DNA of 64,000 bases from Afipia massiliensis (GCF_014203115.1 NZ_JACHIJ010000007.1:62001-126000); one strand, 5' to 3'; positions 8,491-19,293 are shown, counted from the first letter of the stretch. Notes: generated from the letters alone by a model not told the origin. Translations and numbers: made by a program.

Positions 8491-9414
8491 ATGAATATAG
8501 CCGCCGCGAACGCCACGATGCCCCTGCTGACGATTCATCACAAGACCGAGTATCGCTATGACCGCCCGGTGGCGTTCGGCGAACATCGGATCATGCTGCG
8601 TCCGCGCGACGGCCACGATATCCGCGTGCTATCGGAGCGGCTCGACATCTCGCCGCAGCCGTCCTCGCTGCGCCGCATTCACGATGTGTTCGGCAACAGC
8701 GTCGCCATCGCCGATTTCGACATCGAGTCGGACCGGCTGGTGTTCGATTCGACCGTCACCGTCGAGCACTATCCGCTCGAGAACATCGACCTGACCCCCG
8801 ACGATGAGGCCTATTACTACCCGTTCTTCTACAACCAGGATGAATTTACGGATCTGACGCCATCGATGACGCCGCAATACAGCGATCCCGATGGCGCGCT
8901 GGCGGCATGGGCGCGGCAGTTTCTCAGCGAGGGCAGCCGGACAAGGACGCTGGATCTGCTGGTCGGCATGACCCATGGCGTGCGCCAGTCGTTCGGCTAT
9001 CGCAAGCGCTACGAGCGCGGCACCCAGCATCCGCTCGATACACTCAGCATTGGCTCGGGCACCTGCCGCGATTTCGCGCTGTTCATGATGGAGGCGCTGC
9101 GCCGCCTCGGCATCGCCGCGCGCTTCGTCAGCGGTTACATCTTCATTCCCGGCGACGAGGCCCATGGTTATGTCGGCGGCGGCTCGACCCATGCCTGGGT
9201 GCGGGCCTATCTGCCGGGCGCAGGCTGGATCGAGTTTGATCCCACCAACGGCATTGTCGGCAGCCGCGATCTCATTCGCGTCGCGGTGGCGCGCGATCCG
9301 CATCAGGCGATCCCGTTGTACGGCACTTACGTGGGACCGGCCGACGCCCATCTCGGAATGGATGTCACCATCCATGTCCTTTCCGTCGGCGAAGATAAGA
9401 AGGCTGGAAAATGA
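8491..9414 (+). CDS. Transglutaminase-like protein (active-site triad intact)
   Basis: This 307-aa protein has an N-terminal bacterial-transglutaminase domain (TIHHKTEYRYDRPVAFGEHR) and a papain-like transglutaminase core. The triad is visible: Cys in GSGTCRDFALF (about residue 192), His in GGSTHAWVRAYLPG (about 234) and Asp in IEFDPTNG (about 250). There is no secretion signal. Start ATG 8491; ATG 8518 (MPLLTIHH) is a plausible alternative and there is no clear ribosome-binding site for either. It heads a three-gene run with a second transglutaminase-like gene and a gamma-glutamylcyclotransferase-like gene. Such proteins may act as cysteine proteases or amide hydrolases; the target is unknown. 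Confidence 0.88.
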   Translation: MNIAAANATMPLLTIHHKTEYRYDRPVAFGEHRIMLRPRDGHDIRVLSERLDISPQPSSLRRIHDVFGNSVAIADFDIESDRLVFDSTVTVEHYPLENIDLTPDDEAYYYPFFYNQDEFTDLTPSMTPQYSDPDGALAAWARQFLSEGSRTRTLDLLVGMTHGVRQSFGYRKRYERGTQHPLDTLSIGSGTCRDFALFMMEALRRLGIAARFVSGYIFIPGDEAHGYVGGGSTHAWVRAYLPGAGWIEFDPTNGIVGSRDLIRVAVARDPHQAIPLYGTYVGPADAHLGMDVTIHVLSVGEDKKAGK

Positions 9415-9415
9415 G

Positions 9416-9440
9416 ACGAACTTCGAATTCAGGACACCAG
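9416..9440 (+). repeat. Short dispersed repeat, copy 1
   Basis: The string CGAACTTCGAATTCAGGACAC lies in the 28-bp gap between the two transglutaminase genes. A near-identical string with G in place of the central A lies at 54854-54875 between two other genes. Both sit immediately after a stop codon and before the next start. Confidence 0.6.
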
Positions 9441-9442
9441 AC

Positions 9443-10273
9443 ATGCTGATCCGGGTCGGTTTCGAAATTTCCTATGGCGCGGTGGCGGAGACGCCGATGG
9501 TGGTCATGCTGCGGATTCATCCCTCGCGCGCGAAGGACATTGTCGGCGAGGAGACCATCGTCACCGAGCCGGATGTTCGCATCCGCTACTATCACGACAC
9601 GTTCGGCAACATTTGCGGACGCCTTGTTGCACCGCCGGGCGGCATCACGTTTCGCGGCGATGCGCTGGTGCGCGATACCGGCCTGTCCGATGCCATCGTG
9701 CCCGAGGCGCAGCAGTTGCCGATCGAGCAGTTGCCCGACGAGGTGCTGCTCTATCTGATGGCGAGCCGCTATTGCGAGACCGATCGCCTTACGGACTTCG
9801 CCTGGTCGCAGTTCGGCAATACGCCGCCCGGATGGGAGCGCGTGCAGGCGATCAATGCGTGGGTGCACAACCATGTGCGGTTCGACTACCAGCAGGCGCG
9901 TCCGACCAAATCGGCCTTCGATGTGTTTCAGGAGCAGCAGGGCGTCTGCCGCGACTTTGCGCATCTGGCGCTGACGCTGTGCCGCTGCATGAACATTCCG
10001 GCGCGTTACGTCACCGGCTACATGGGCGACATCGGCATTCCCTATGATCCCGCGCCGATGGATCTGTCGGGCTGGTACGAAGTCTATCTCTCGGGTAAGT
10101 GGTACACGTTCGATGCGCGGCACAACAAACCGCGTATCGGCCGCATCCTGATGGGCACCGGCCGCGACGCGGCCGATGTCGCGCTATCGACCAACTTCGG
10201 GCCGATGGTGCTGAACAAGTTCGTCATCATCAGTGACGAGGTCACTGAAGCAAAGGCGAGCTCATCGCGATGA
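9443..10273 (+). CDS. Transglutaminase-like protein with altered catalytic histidine motif
   Basis: This 276-aa protein is a shorter transglutaminase-like relative of its upstream neighbour. It keeps the cysteine motif QGVCRDFAHLALTLCR (Cys about 169), but where the neighbour has HAW it has SGW (MDLSGWYEVYLSGKWYTFDA). The Asp of the triad survives in FDARH. It may therefore use another residue or be non-catalytic. Start ATG 9443 follows the upstream stop by 28 bp; the longer reading frame extending upstream overlaps that gene and is not credible. Its stop overlaps the next start (ATGA), indicating translational coupling. Confidence 0.87.
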   Translation: MLIRVGFEISYGAVAETPMVVMLRIHPSRAKDIVGEETIVTEPDVRIRYYHDTFGNICGRLVAPPGGITFRGDALVRDTGLSDAIVPEAQQLPIEQLPDEVLLYLMASRYCETDRLTDFAWSQFGNTPPGWERVQAINAWVHNHVRFDYQQARPTKSAFDVFQEQQGVCRDFAHLALTLCRCMNIPARYVTGYMGDIGIPYDPAPMDLSGWYEVYLSGKWYTFDARHNKPRIGRILMGTGRDAADVALSTNFGPMVLNKFVIISDEVTEAKASSSR

Positions 10274-10662
10274 CCGAGCGTCTGTTTGTCTATGGCACGC
10301 TGAAGCGTGGCTCCCGGCATCCGTTCGCGGAGCAACTGGCGGCCAAGGCCAGCCATCTCGGCGAAGCGCGCTATAATGGCCGGCTTTACCGCGTCGCGCA
10401 TTATCCCGGCGCCGTTGCGTCCAGCCTGCCCGGCGAATGGGTGCAGGGCGACGTCTATGACCTGCGGGATCCCGGCCTCCTGAAAGCGCTGGACCGCTAC
10501 GAGGGCTGCGGCCCTGAGGATCCCAAGCCGACGCAGTATCTGCGCCTGCTTCAGACTGTGAAACTGTCCGATGGCACGGCCGTCGAGGCGTGGGTCTATG
10601 TCTACAACAGGCCGGTCGAGAAGCTCGAGCGGATCATGTCGGGCTGCTTCGACGAGGCGTAG
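10270..10662 (+). CDS. Gamma-glutamylcyclotransferase-like (AIG2/YtfP) protein
   Basis: This 130-aa protein has the family signature FVYGTLKRGSRHP at residues 5-17 and the DRYEGCGP segment that holds the usual catalytic glutamate. The fold releases 5-oxoproline from gamma-glutamyl amines. The start overlaps the stop of the transglutaminase-like gene by 4 nt. A transglutaminase-like protein (which could make or break glutamyl amides) next to a gamma-glutamylamine cyclase suggests a shared role in handling glutamyl-amide bonds; this is inferred from neighbourhood and fold. Confidence 0.88.
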   Translation: MTERLFVYGTLKRGSRHPFAEQLAAKASHLGEARYNGRLYRVAHYPGAVASSLPGEWVQGDVYDLRDPGLLKALDRYEGCGPEDPKPTQYLRLLQTVKLSDGTAVEAWVYVYNRPVEKLERIMSGCFDEA

Positions 10663-10734
10663 TGGCAGGCTCAGAGTCTGAAAGGAAATGCAACATCTTC
10701 GGGTCCTATCCAACGACCTGTATATGTCGCTTTT

Positions 10735-10825
10735 CCGTCATGGCCGGGCTCGTCCCGGCCATCCACGTCTTATTTGCGGCGGCACCGGCAAGACATGGAT
10801 GGCCGGAATAAATCCGGCCATGACG
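10735..10825. repeat. Inverted pair of type B palindromic repeats
   Basis: GTCATGGCCGGG..CCCGGCCATCCACGTCTT is followed by AGACATGGATGGCCGG..CCGGCCATGACGAG. This fills most of the 213-bp gap between two convergent genes. Confidence 0.7.
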
Positions 10826-10875
10826 AGTCAAACAACCACGACCTTGCTTGGATTGACTGCTCTCCGGTCAGACTC

Positions 10876-11499
10876 TCAGGCCACCGCCTGCGCCGAAGCC
10901 GTCAGCGCCGCAGTGTCCTTCACGACAATCGCGAAACGATCCGCCAGTTCGGACAGCGCCACGCGGTGCACGACGCTGGCCGGGATCGTGCCGCCGAGCG
11001 GATCGGGCAGGTCGCGGGTCGCGGTCGCATTGGCGACAATCGTGGTGCGGTACTTCAGGTCCGTCGCGGCGCGCGCGGTGGCGCTGACGCACATATGGGT
11101 CATGAAACCCGCAAGGATCAGTTCCGAGCGGCCGGTGCTTTTCACCAATGCATCGAGATCCGTGCCCGCGAACGAATTCGGCAGGGTCTTGCGCACCACC
11201 ACTTCGCCGGCAGCCGGAGTCAGCAGTTGCACGATCGGGGCGGTCGGTCCGTCCTCGGCGAACAGCGGGCGGCCCGAAGGCGCGTGCTGCACGATATGGA
11301 ACACCGGAACGCCCTGCACGCGGGCCAGCTTCAACAGCTTGGCGGCTTCCACGATGGCGGCGTCGACGCCGTCCAGCGGCAGGCTGCCTTTGGTGTATTC
11401 AACCTGGGCATCGATGATGACGAGCGCGGATTTGTCGAGCGCGCTCGGATGCAGCGGCGCGCCGGCGATCTGGAGCAGGGATTTCGGGGCAGGGGCCAT
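10876..11499 (-). CDS. Isochorismatase-family cysteine hydrolase
   Basis: This 207-aa protein belongs to the isochorismatase-like hydrolases (nicotinamidase/ureidoacrylate amidohydrolase fold). The expected Asp-Lys-Cys triad is suggested by LVIIDAQVEY near residue 27, a Lys in the VVRKTLPNSF segment, and Cys in GFMTHMCVSATARAA. It is monocistronic, convergent with the cyclotransferase gene and divergent from dnaG. The substrate cannot be fixed among the many amides and vinyl ethers this fold handles. Confidence 0.87.
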   Translation of the reverse strand: MAPAPKSLLQIAGAPLHPSALDKSALVIIDAQVEYTKGSLPLDGVDAAIVEAAKLLKLARVQGVPVFHIVQHAPSGRPLFAEDGPTAPIVQLLTPAAGEVVVRKTLPNSFAGTDLDALVKSTGRSELILAGFMTHMCVSATARAATDLKYRTTIVANATATRDLPDPLGGTIPASVVHRVALSELADRFAIVVKDTAALTASAQAVA

Positions 11500-11585
11500 T
11501 TTTCTTGCTTTCGTTGGATAATTTGGAACGGACGCCGGACCATAAGTCCTGTGAATAGCCGGGACAACCAGCGAAGAATTAGGGG

Positions 11586-11604
11586 ATAGGACAGATCGTC
11601 CTAT
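11586..11604. promoter_or_regulatory. Dyad upstream of dnaG
   Basis: ATAGGAC (11586-11592) and GTCCTAT (11598-11604) form a perfect 7-bp inverted repeat with a 5-bp spacer, about 30 bp before the dnaG start. It could be an operator or an RNA hairpin; no known regulator is implied. Confidence 0.4.
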
Positions 11605-11636
11605 ATTGATGGCCGGTTAGGCAACCCTTGAGTCTC

Positions 11637-13661
11637 ATGCGCTTCACGCCTCAATTTCTCGACGAACTGCGCGCCCGGCTTCCGGTTTCGGAAGTCGTGG
11701 GCAAGCGCGTGAAGTTGAAGCGGGCCGGCAAGGAGTGGAAGGGGCTGTCGCCGTTCCATCAGGAGAAGACGCCGTCCTTCACGGTCAACGACCAGAAGGG
11801 ATTTTATCACGACTTCTCCAGCAACAAGCACGGCGACATCATCTCCTTCGTGATGGAAACCGAAGGCGTCGGTTTCCCCGAAGCCGTCGAGCGCCTCGCC
11901 TCGATGGCGGGCATGCCGCTGCCAGCGGTGACGCCCGACGCTGCGCGGCAGGAGCAGCGTCGCAAGACGTTGCACGACGTGATGGACCTCGCCGCGAAAT
12001 TCTTCGCCGACACGCTGGCCTCGCGCAATGGCGCCAAGGCGCGCGGCTATCTCGGCGACCGCGCCATTTCGCCTGCGACGCAATTGCAGTTTCGTTTGGG
12101 TTACGCGCCCGCAGAGCGGTTCGCGCTGAAGGAGCATCTGGGCGGCCTCGGCATTCCGGTCGCGGACATGGTCGAGGCGGGACTTCTGATCGGCGGCGAC
12201 GACATTCCGGTACCGTACGACCGGTTTCGCGATCGCGTGATGTTTCCGATCACCGACGCGCGCAACCGCGTCATCGCCTTCGGCGGCCGTGCGCTGGAAA
12301 AGGACGTGCCCGCAAAGTATCTCAATTCGCCGGAAACGCCGCTGTTTCACAAGGGCGACAATCTCTACAATCTCGCCACCGCCCGGCAGGCCGCGCATGA
12401 AGGCGCACCCCTCATCGCAGTGGAGGGTTATGTCGACGTGATCGCGATGGTCAGCGTCGGGTTCAACGCGAGCGTCGCGCCGCTCGGCACCGCGCTGACC
12501 GAGAACCAGCTCGCACTGCTGTGGAAGATGGCGGACGAGCCGATCCTGTGCTTCGACGGCGACGGCGCCGGCCAGCGCGCGGCATTTCGCGCAGCCGATC
12601 TGGCGATGCCGCATCTCAAGCCGGGAAAAAGTCTGCGCGTCGCGCTGCTGCCCGAGGGGCAGGACCCCGACGATCTGGCGCGTTCCGGCGGGCGCGGCGC
12701 CATCGAGGAAGTGATCGCGCAGGCAAAGCCGCTGGCGGAGATCGTGTGGTCGCGCGAGATCGAAGGCGGCAGCTTCGCCACGCCCGAGCGCCGCGCGGCG
12801 CTGGAAGCACGCATCAACGAACTCACCAACGGCATCCGCGACGAAGTGGTGCGGCGCTATTACCGGCAGGATTTTTCCGAGCGGCTGCGCAATGCCTTCG
12901 CGCCTCAGTCCGGCTACCGCGACGGTCCGCGCGGCGGCGGATTCCGGGGACAAAATCAGGGCGGGTTCGGCCGCGAATCAGGGCAGCGTTTTCAGCAGCG
13001 CCCCCCGTTTGCCCCCGGTGGAACCGGAAGGAACGATGGCCGGGGCGGCCTATCCACAGGTCCGCGCACCATCAACCGCTCGCCCTATCAGGTCGCCAGC
13101 CCGCAGCTCGCAGGCTCGTCGATCATGCGCGGCCAGCGCAGTTCCCTGTCCCGGCGCGAGGCCTTGATCCTGCTGTCGCTGATCAATCACCCCTGGCTTT
13201 TGCACGATCATCTCGAGGAAGTTGCAGCCTTGGAGCTGGCCCATCCCGAAGCCCACAAGCTGCGGGCCGGGATTATCGGCGCGTTCTCAAATTATTCGCA
13301 TACCGACGATCCGGCGGCGGAAAGCGCGCGGCTGCGGGCGAGTTTGGATCGGGCGGGATATTCCGAGCAGATTCAAAAGGTTGAGCGGTCACTCACCACC
13401 AAGAATGTGTGGGGCGCGCAGCCGGGTGCTGCGGAGGAGGACGTTCTGGCCACCTGGCACCAGCTCGTTGCCTTGCATCGCCAATGGCACTCCTTACTTA
13501 GAGAACTCAAGGATGCCGAACTGGCGCTTGGGCAAGACAGCAGCGAGAGAAACCTTTCCTGGCTGCGCGATGTGAAAGCCCGGCTTGCCGAAGTGGACGG
13601 CCTTGAGGCGCTGATCGAGGGTTTCGGCGAATCGTCGGGCCGGTTCCAGCGCAGGAGTTGA
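11637..13661 (+). CDS. dnaG: DNA primase DnaG, zinc ligands lost
   Basis: DnaG makes the RNA primers for DNA replication. The 674-aa protein has the N-terminal zinc-ribbon-like domain (MRFTPQFLDELRARLPVSEV), the TOPRIM core (PLIAVEGYVDVIAMV and EPILCFDGDGAGQRAA) and a C-terminal DnaB-binding part after a Gly/Arg/Gln-rich linker (about 425-480). The usual C-x2-H...C-x2-C zinc site reads LSPFHQEK and YHDFSSNKHGD, so all three cysteines are missing. ATG 11637 is preferred; a TTG at 11628 is in frame but the conserved homology begins at MRFTP. It is followed by palindromes and then rpoD, the classical dnaG-rpoD order. Confidence 0.95.
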   Translation: MRFTPQFLDELRARLPVSEVVGKRVKLKRAGKEWKGLSPFHQEKTPSFTVNDQKGFYHDFSSNKHGDIISFVMETEGVGFPEAVERLASMAGMPLPAVTPDAARQEQRRKTLHDVMDLAAKFFADTLASRNGAKARGYLGDRAISPATQLQFRLGYAPAERFALKEHLGGLGIPVADMVEAGLLIGGDDIPVPYDRFRDRVMFPITDARNRVIAFGGRALEKDVPAKYLNSPETPLFHKGDNLYNLATARQAAHEGAPLIAVEGYVDVIAMVSVGFNASVAPLGTALTENQLALLWKMADEPILCFDGDGAGQRAAFRAADLAMPHLKPGKSLRVALLPEGQDPDDLARSGGRGAIEEVIAQAKPLAEIVWSREIEGGSFATPERRAALEARINELTNGIRDEVVRRYYRQDFSERLRNAFAPQSGYRDGPRGGGFRGQNQGGFGRESGQRFQQRPPFAPGGTGRNDGRGGLSTGPRTINRSPYQVASPQLAGSSIMRGQRSSLSRREALILLSLINHPWLLHDHLEEVAALELAHPEAHKLRAGIIGAFSNYSHTDDPAAESARLRASLDRAGYSEQIQKVERSLTTKNVWGAQPGAAEEDVLATWHQLVALHRQWHSLLRELKDAELALGQDSSERNLSWLRDVKARLAEVDGLEALIEGFGESSGRFQRRS

Positions 13662-13830
13662 CGAAACCGCCGCGATGGGCCTTTAAAGCCTCCGCCAAGG
13701 CCTTAAAAAGACTCGCCAAACCGGGTTTTTACCCGCAAAAACAGGGTTAATCGAAGCTTAACGGCCTTCGGCCATACCTACACCTTCGGCCCGGGTGGTG
13801 CCCTCAAAAGCGCCGCCCTTTCCGCATCGC

Positions 13831-13903
13831 AGTGATCCGGTTCTGACATTCGTATCCGACCCTTCGCGGGCACTCTTACGAATGTCAGAACCAAAGGATC
13901 ACT
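13831..13903. repeat. Long imperfect palindrome between dnaG and rpoD, unit 1
   Basis: AGTGATCC + GGTTCTGACATTCGTA (13831-13854) pairs with TACGAATGTCAGAACC (13877-13892) + AAA + GGATCACT (13896-13903). That is 24 paired bases with one 3-nt bulge. There is no T-run after it, so it is not a classical terminator. Confidence 0.75.
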
Positions 13904-13916
13904 AGAATCTTAATTT

Positions 13917-13991
13917 GCTAGTGTCCTTCGTATCCGACGTTCGTACAGAGAGCTCCGCAGAGTGAAACGAACGTCGGATACGGACACTAGC
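13917..13991. repeat. Long imperfect palindrome between dnaG and rpoD, unit 2
   Basis: GCTAGTGTCC + TTC + GTATCCGACGTTCGT (13917-13944) pairs with ACGAACGTC, GGATAC, GGACACTAGC (13967-13991). That is 25 paired bases with one 3-nt bulge, the same design as unit 1 just upstream. Both units carry a TTCGTATCCGAC word. It lies 60 bp before the rpoD start, so it may sit in the rpoD leader. Confidence 0.75.
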
Positions 13992-14050
13992 GGTTTCAAA
14001 TTCCACGCGGGCCACCGGCCCACGTCGTGAGCGTGTTTCAGGAGCAGTGA

Positions 14051-16189
<2,139 letters not shown>

Positions 16190-16223
16190 CGATCAACCAG
16201 CTGATCGACCTTTGAGCAATTTG

Positions 16224-16253
16224 AACCCGGTGCGTGCGCGCGCCGGGTTTTTT
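16224..16253 (+). terminator. Rho-independent terminator of rpoD
   Basis: AACCCGG (16224-16230) and CCGGGTT (16243-16249) form a stem that can extend through the GC-rich loop, followed by a run of six T. It lies 35 bp after the rpoD stop. Confidence 0.85.
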
Positions 16254-16302
16254 CATGCGTTTTAGATTTTGCCCAACCCCGATTTGAAAACGGAGATTTT
16301 CC

Positions 16303-16713
16303 ATGAGCGCCAGCGACCCGATGCTGCTCAGTCAGCGTATTGCCCAGGCTTGTCTGTTTCTGGCAGGTGCCATCGCCGTCTTCGGTGGCACGCTGCAGAT
16401 GTATCTCGGCCAGCCTGAGACCACCCCGCGGCTCGACAATGTCCATCGCTTCATGGGCGGGATTTATCTGATGTCGGGTGTGGTCGGGCTGTGGGCCGCG
16501 GCGACCATCCGCCAGCACCACACGCTGATCTTTCTGCTGGCGCTCACTGTACTGCTCGGCGGGATCGGCCGCGTGATCTCGATCAGCAAGGTCGGCTTGC
16601 CCGAACCGTCAGCGGTCTGGCTCGGTTATCTTGTTCCCGAATTGATTCTTCCGTGGATCATCATCGCGGCCCAGATCGTGACCAACCGCGCCATCAGCGA
16701 GGCACCGAATTGA
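16303..16713 (+). CDS. DUF4345-like four-helix membrane protein
   Basis: This 136-aa protein has four hydrophobic segments (about residues 14-34, 48-68, 74-92 and 104-125) and the small-protein layout of the DUF4345 family. A GGAGATTTTCC sequence precedes the ATG. It is a single gene between rpoD and a lytic transglycosylase. Nothing in it indicates an enzyme; a structural or transport role in the inner membrane is possible but unproven. Confidence 0.75.
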   Translation: MSASDPMLLSQRIAQACLFLAGAIAVFGGTLQMYLGQPETTPRLDNVHRFMGGIYLMSGVVGLWAAATIRQHHTLIFLLALTVLLGGIGRVISISKVGLPEPSAVWLGYLVPELILPWIIIAAQIVTNRAISEAPN

Positions 16714-16810
16714 TCGCGTTCGCATGGTCCTTTCAGGTCAGAACCGGCGTTATTGTTTGAACCTGAATCTCGTGGCATCATCGACATGTATTCTGTAACG
16801 GAGCTGTTTC

Positions 16811-17611
16811 ATGCGCGTGTTCGCCGCCGTTCTCATCTCGCTCCTCCTCGTAACCCCCACCTTCGCCGCGCGCTGCGGCGGAGATTTCCAGACCTTCGTC
16901 TCCGCGATGGCGCAGGAAGCGCAGGCGGCGGGGATCTCGCGCGGCGTGATCGACAGCGCGCTCAATGGCGTGACGCAGGACCCTGGGGTGCTGGCGTTCG
17001 ACCGCCGCCAGCGCGGCACCTTCAACAAGACGTTTGAGCAATATATCGCCACCCGCGTGGGGCCGGGCCGCATCAAGACCGGACAGGCGATGCTGCAGCG
17101 GCATGCCTCGCTGCTGTCGCGCATCGAGCAACGCTTCGGCGTGCCGCCGCAGATCATCGTCGCGATCTGGGGGCTGGAATCGGATTTCGGCAAGGGTGAT
17201 CTTGGCAGAATGCCGGTGGTGCGCACGCTGGCGACCATGGCGCATGATTGCCGCCGCACCGAATTGTTTCAGGGCGAGTTGCTGGCGGCCCTGAAGATCG
17301 TCCAGCGCGGCGATCTCCCGCTGCGCGATCTGGTCGGCGCCTATGCCGGCGAACTCGGCCAGACCCAGTTCCTGCCGTCGTCCTATATCAAGTACGGCGT
17401 CGATTTCGACGGTAACGGCCATGTCGATCTGCGCCACAGTATTCCGGACGTGCTGGCCTCGACGGCGAACCTGCTCAAGACCGCGGGATTCCGGGGTGGC
17501 CAACCTTATGGCGAAGGCACCGCGAATTTCGAGGCGATGCGCGAATGGAATCGCGCGACCATCTATCGCAAGACCATCGGCTATTTCGCCGACCGCCTCG
17601 CGGGACGGTGA
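16811..17611 (+). CDS. Lytic murein transglycosylase, MltB family (periplasmic)
   Basis: This 266-aa enzyme cleaves the MurNAc-GlcNAc bond of peptidoglycan to give 1,6-anhydro ends. It begins with a signal peptide (MRVFAAVLISLLLVTPTFAA) and carries the MltB core: IIVAIWGLESDFGKG with the catalytic Glu, then LVGAYAGELGQTQFLPSSYIKYG and VDFDGNGHVDL. No peptidoglycan-binding domain follows, unlike the paralogue at 35343-36773. It is monocistronic between two repeat-bearing or gene-poor gaps. Confidence 0.9.
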   Translation: MRVFAAVLISLLLVTPTFAARCGGDFQTFVSAMAQEAQAAGISRGVIDSALNGVTQDPGVLAFDRRQRGTFNKTFEQYIATRVGPGRIKTGQAMLQRHASLLSRIEQRFGVPPQIIVAIWGLESDFGKGDLGRMPVVRTLATMAHDCRRTELFQGELLAALKIVQRGDLPLRDLVGAYAGELGQTQFLPSSYIKYGVDFDGNGHVDLRHSIPDVLASTANLLKTAGFRGGQPYGEGTANFEAMREWNRATIYRKTIGYFADRLAGR

Positions 17612-17657
17612 ATTCGGGTCGCGCCGAAGTGTGAGAAACCGACGCGAATCCTAAACC

Positions 17658-17767
17658 CCGTCGTCCCCGCGAAAGCGGGGACCCATGCGGTTCGGATTTC
17701 ATTTTTTGTTGTTGCGCCGACGAACAAGCGGTCATGGGAATGGATCCCCGCTTTCGCGGGGATGACC
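17658..17767. repeat. Inverted pair of type A palindromic repeats
   Basis: GTCGTCCCCGCGAAAGCGGGG (17660-17680) faces CCCCGCTTTCGCGGGGATGAC (17745-17765). The unit matches the pair at 4416-4542 in sequence and arrangement and sits between convergent genes. Confidence 0.7.
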
Positions 17768-17836
17768 CGTTGAGACACGACGCGCCTCGCGGGGCGATGA
17801 CGCTCTCTGATGCCGCACGGCTGACGTGTGCTGCAG

Positions 17837-18292
17837 CTAGAATCCGCAGGACGTGCTGACTTTCAATGTGAACTTGTCGATGCCGAACGTGTGCTCGAGG
17901 CTTTGCCCGAACAGGCGAAGCCATTGGTCCTGTGCGCGATAGGCAAGCTCCTCGCGCGCCGCCGGGCATTCGTACCTGATGCCGCCGATGTTCTGAAGGT
18001 GATGAACCATCTCGTGCACCAGCATCGACAGGTCGGCCGCTGTGCCGCCGGTCCATGTCAGGGGAAGGTAGATGGTCCGGTTGGGATCATCGTAAACGGC
18101 GACGGTGTCGCGCGGGTCGGAGACAGGCGGCATGGCGGCGATGTCGCGCCGCACCTCCACGCTGAAGGCTTGATGACGGACGGCCATGATCCTGGCCGGG
18201 GAGACCAGTTCGATTTTCGGTTGCTCGCTCAGGGGCGGCAGGTTGAAGTTGGCTGAGAGCCAAAGCGCGATTGCGGTCAACAGGGCTGTCAT
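17837..18292 (-). CDS. Secreted protein with an HExxH-type motif
   Basis: This 151-aa protein starts with a hydrophobic segment (MTALLTAIALWLSANFN) that could be a signal or anchor. It contains SMLVHEMVHHLQNIGG, an HExxH zinc-metallopeptidase-like motif, followed by a conserved RYECPAAREELAYRAQDQWL helix in which a Glu could be the third ligand. It resembles the DUF6647-type family of small putative peptidases. It is the only gene between two convergent/divergent neighbours. Whether it is catalytically active is unknown. Confidence 0.7.
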   Translation of the reverse strand: MTALLTAIALWLSANFNLPPLSEQPKIELVSPARIMAVRHQAFSVEVRRDIAAMPPVSDPRDTVAVYDDPNRTIYLPLTWTGGTAADLSMLVHEMVHHLQNIGGIRYECPAAREELAYRAQDQWLRLFGQSLEHTFGIDKFTLKVSTSCGF

Positions 18293-18478
18293 ATCGGCGC
18301 TCCTGTCTGGGTTGAGGACGGGCGCAGGCTATTCCCTGTTTCGGTCTCCGGATGTGGCGTGCTTCACGCGCGAGCGTCATCCTTACGGGTAGCTTGCAGT
18401 ACCGGATGCAGTAACAACAAAAAAGAAAAGGGCAGCACGCATGCTGCCCTTGGTTGTTCGATGCGCTGATGAAAGCGA

Positions 18479-18952
18479 TCACATCGTCTTGGCGTGCGCC
18501 ACCAGCTGATCGAGCGCGGTGCCCCAGCCGCTGTGGAAGCCCATCTCTTCGTGGGTCTTCTTTCCCGCTTCGTCCTTGTGGATCGCGCAGGCGGTGTACT
18601 TCGTGCCGCCCTTGATGGGATCGATGAGGACGACACCGGTGAAGAAGCCGTCGTCGCGCGGGCGGAAGCCCGGCAGCAGCGCATCGGTAAAGACCAGTTT
18701 GCGCTTCTCCACGACCTCGAGACAGCAGCCGATGTTGTTCATGTCCTGCCCCTCGGGCGAGCGCATCACGGTGCGGAAGATGCCGCCCGGGCGAAGATCG
18801 ATCTCGCACTCCACCGTCTTCCACGGCGCAGGGGTGAACCATTTCATCAAATGCTGCGGCTCGGTCCAGGCTCTCCAGACCAGTTCGGGCGGCACGTCGA
18901 TCTCACGTTCGAGGATGAGATCGAGCTTGGGGTCGATTTTGTACGCGGTCAC
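18479..18952 (-). CDS. SRPBCC / AHSA1-domain protein
   Basis: This 157-aa AHSA1-type protein reads [20 protein letters not shown] and [20 protein letters not shown], with the central FTDALLPGF segment characteristic of the family. The start is GTG 18952, overlapping the upstream regulator stop (GTGA). A longer in-frame extension runs inside the regulator gene and is rejected. The pair repeats the ArsR-SRPBCC layout seen at 4.5-5.9 kb, though the proteins differ clearly. The ligand is unknown. Confidence 0.87.
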   Translation of the reverse strand: MTAYKIDPKLDLILEREIDVPPELVWRAWTEPQHLMKWFTPAPWKTVECEIDLRPGGIFRTVMRSPEGQDMNNIGCCLEVVEKRKLVFTDALLPGFRPRDDGFFTGVVLIDPIKGGTKYTACAIHKDEAGKKTHEEMGFHSGWGTALDQLVAHAKTM

Positions 18953-19293
18953 TTCGGTGTCTCCGTGGCGTTGAGGTGTCTGAGATAGTCGTCGAGTTGG
19001 TCGAGCCTTTTGGTCCAGAGCGTGCGTTGCGCGCCGATCCAGTCCTCGGCGGCCGCCAGCGGCTTGGGCTTGAGATGGCAGGTGCGGACCCGTCCCACCT
19101 TTTTCGACCTGACGAGGCCGCATTCCTCCAGCACCTTGAGGTGCTGAAGAAACGTCGGCAGCGCCATGCTGAACGGCTCTGCGAGATCGCTCACCGTGGC
19201 AGGGCCGGACGTCAGTTTTGCCAGCACCGCGCGCCGGGTCGGATCGGCGAGGGCGTGGAACGTATCGTTGAGGCGGTCTTGTTGGTTAGTCAT
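18949..19293 (-). CDS. ArsR-family winged-helix transcriptional regulator
   Basis: This 114-aa regulator starts [20 protein letters not shown] and has the typical ArsR core [20 protein letters not shown] and [19 protein letters not shown]. No metal-binding cysteine motif is seen. ATG 19293 falls seven bases after a -10 box, so the mRNA is probably leaderless. It overlaps the SRPBCC gene by 4 nt. It is likely an autorepressor of this two-gene operon. Confidence 0.88.
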   Translation of the reverse strand: MTNQQDRLNDTFHALADPTRRAVLAKLTSGPATVSDLAEPFSMALPTFLQHLKVLEECGLVRSKKVGRVRTCHLKPKPLAAAEDWIGAQRTLWTKRLDQLDDYLRHLNATETPK

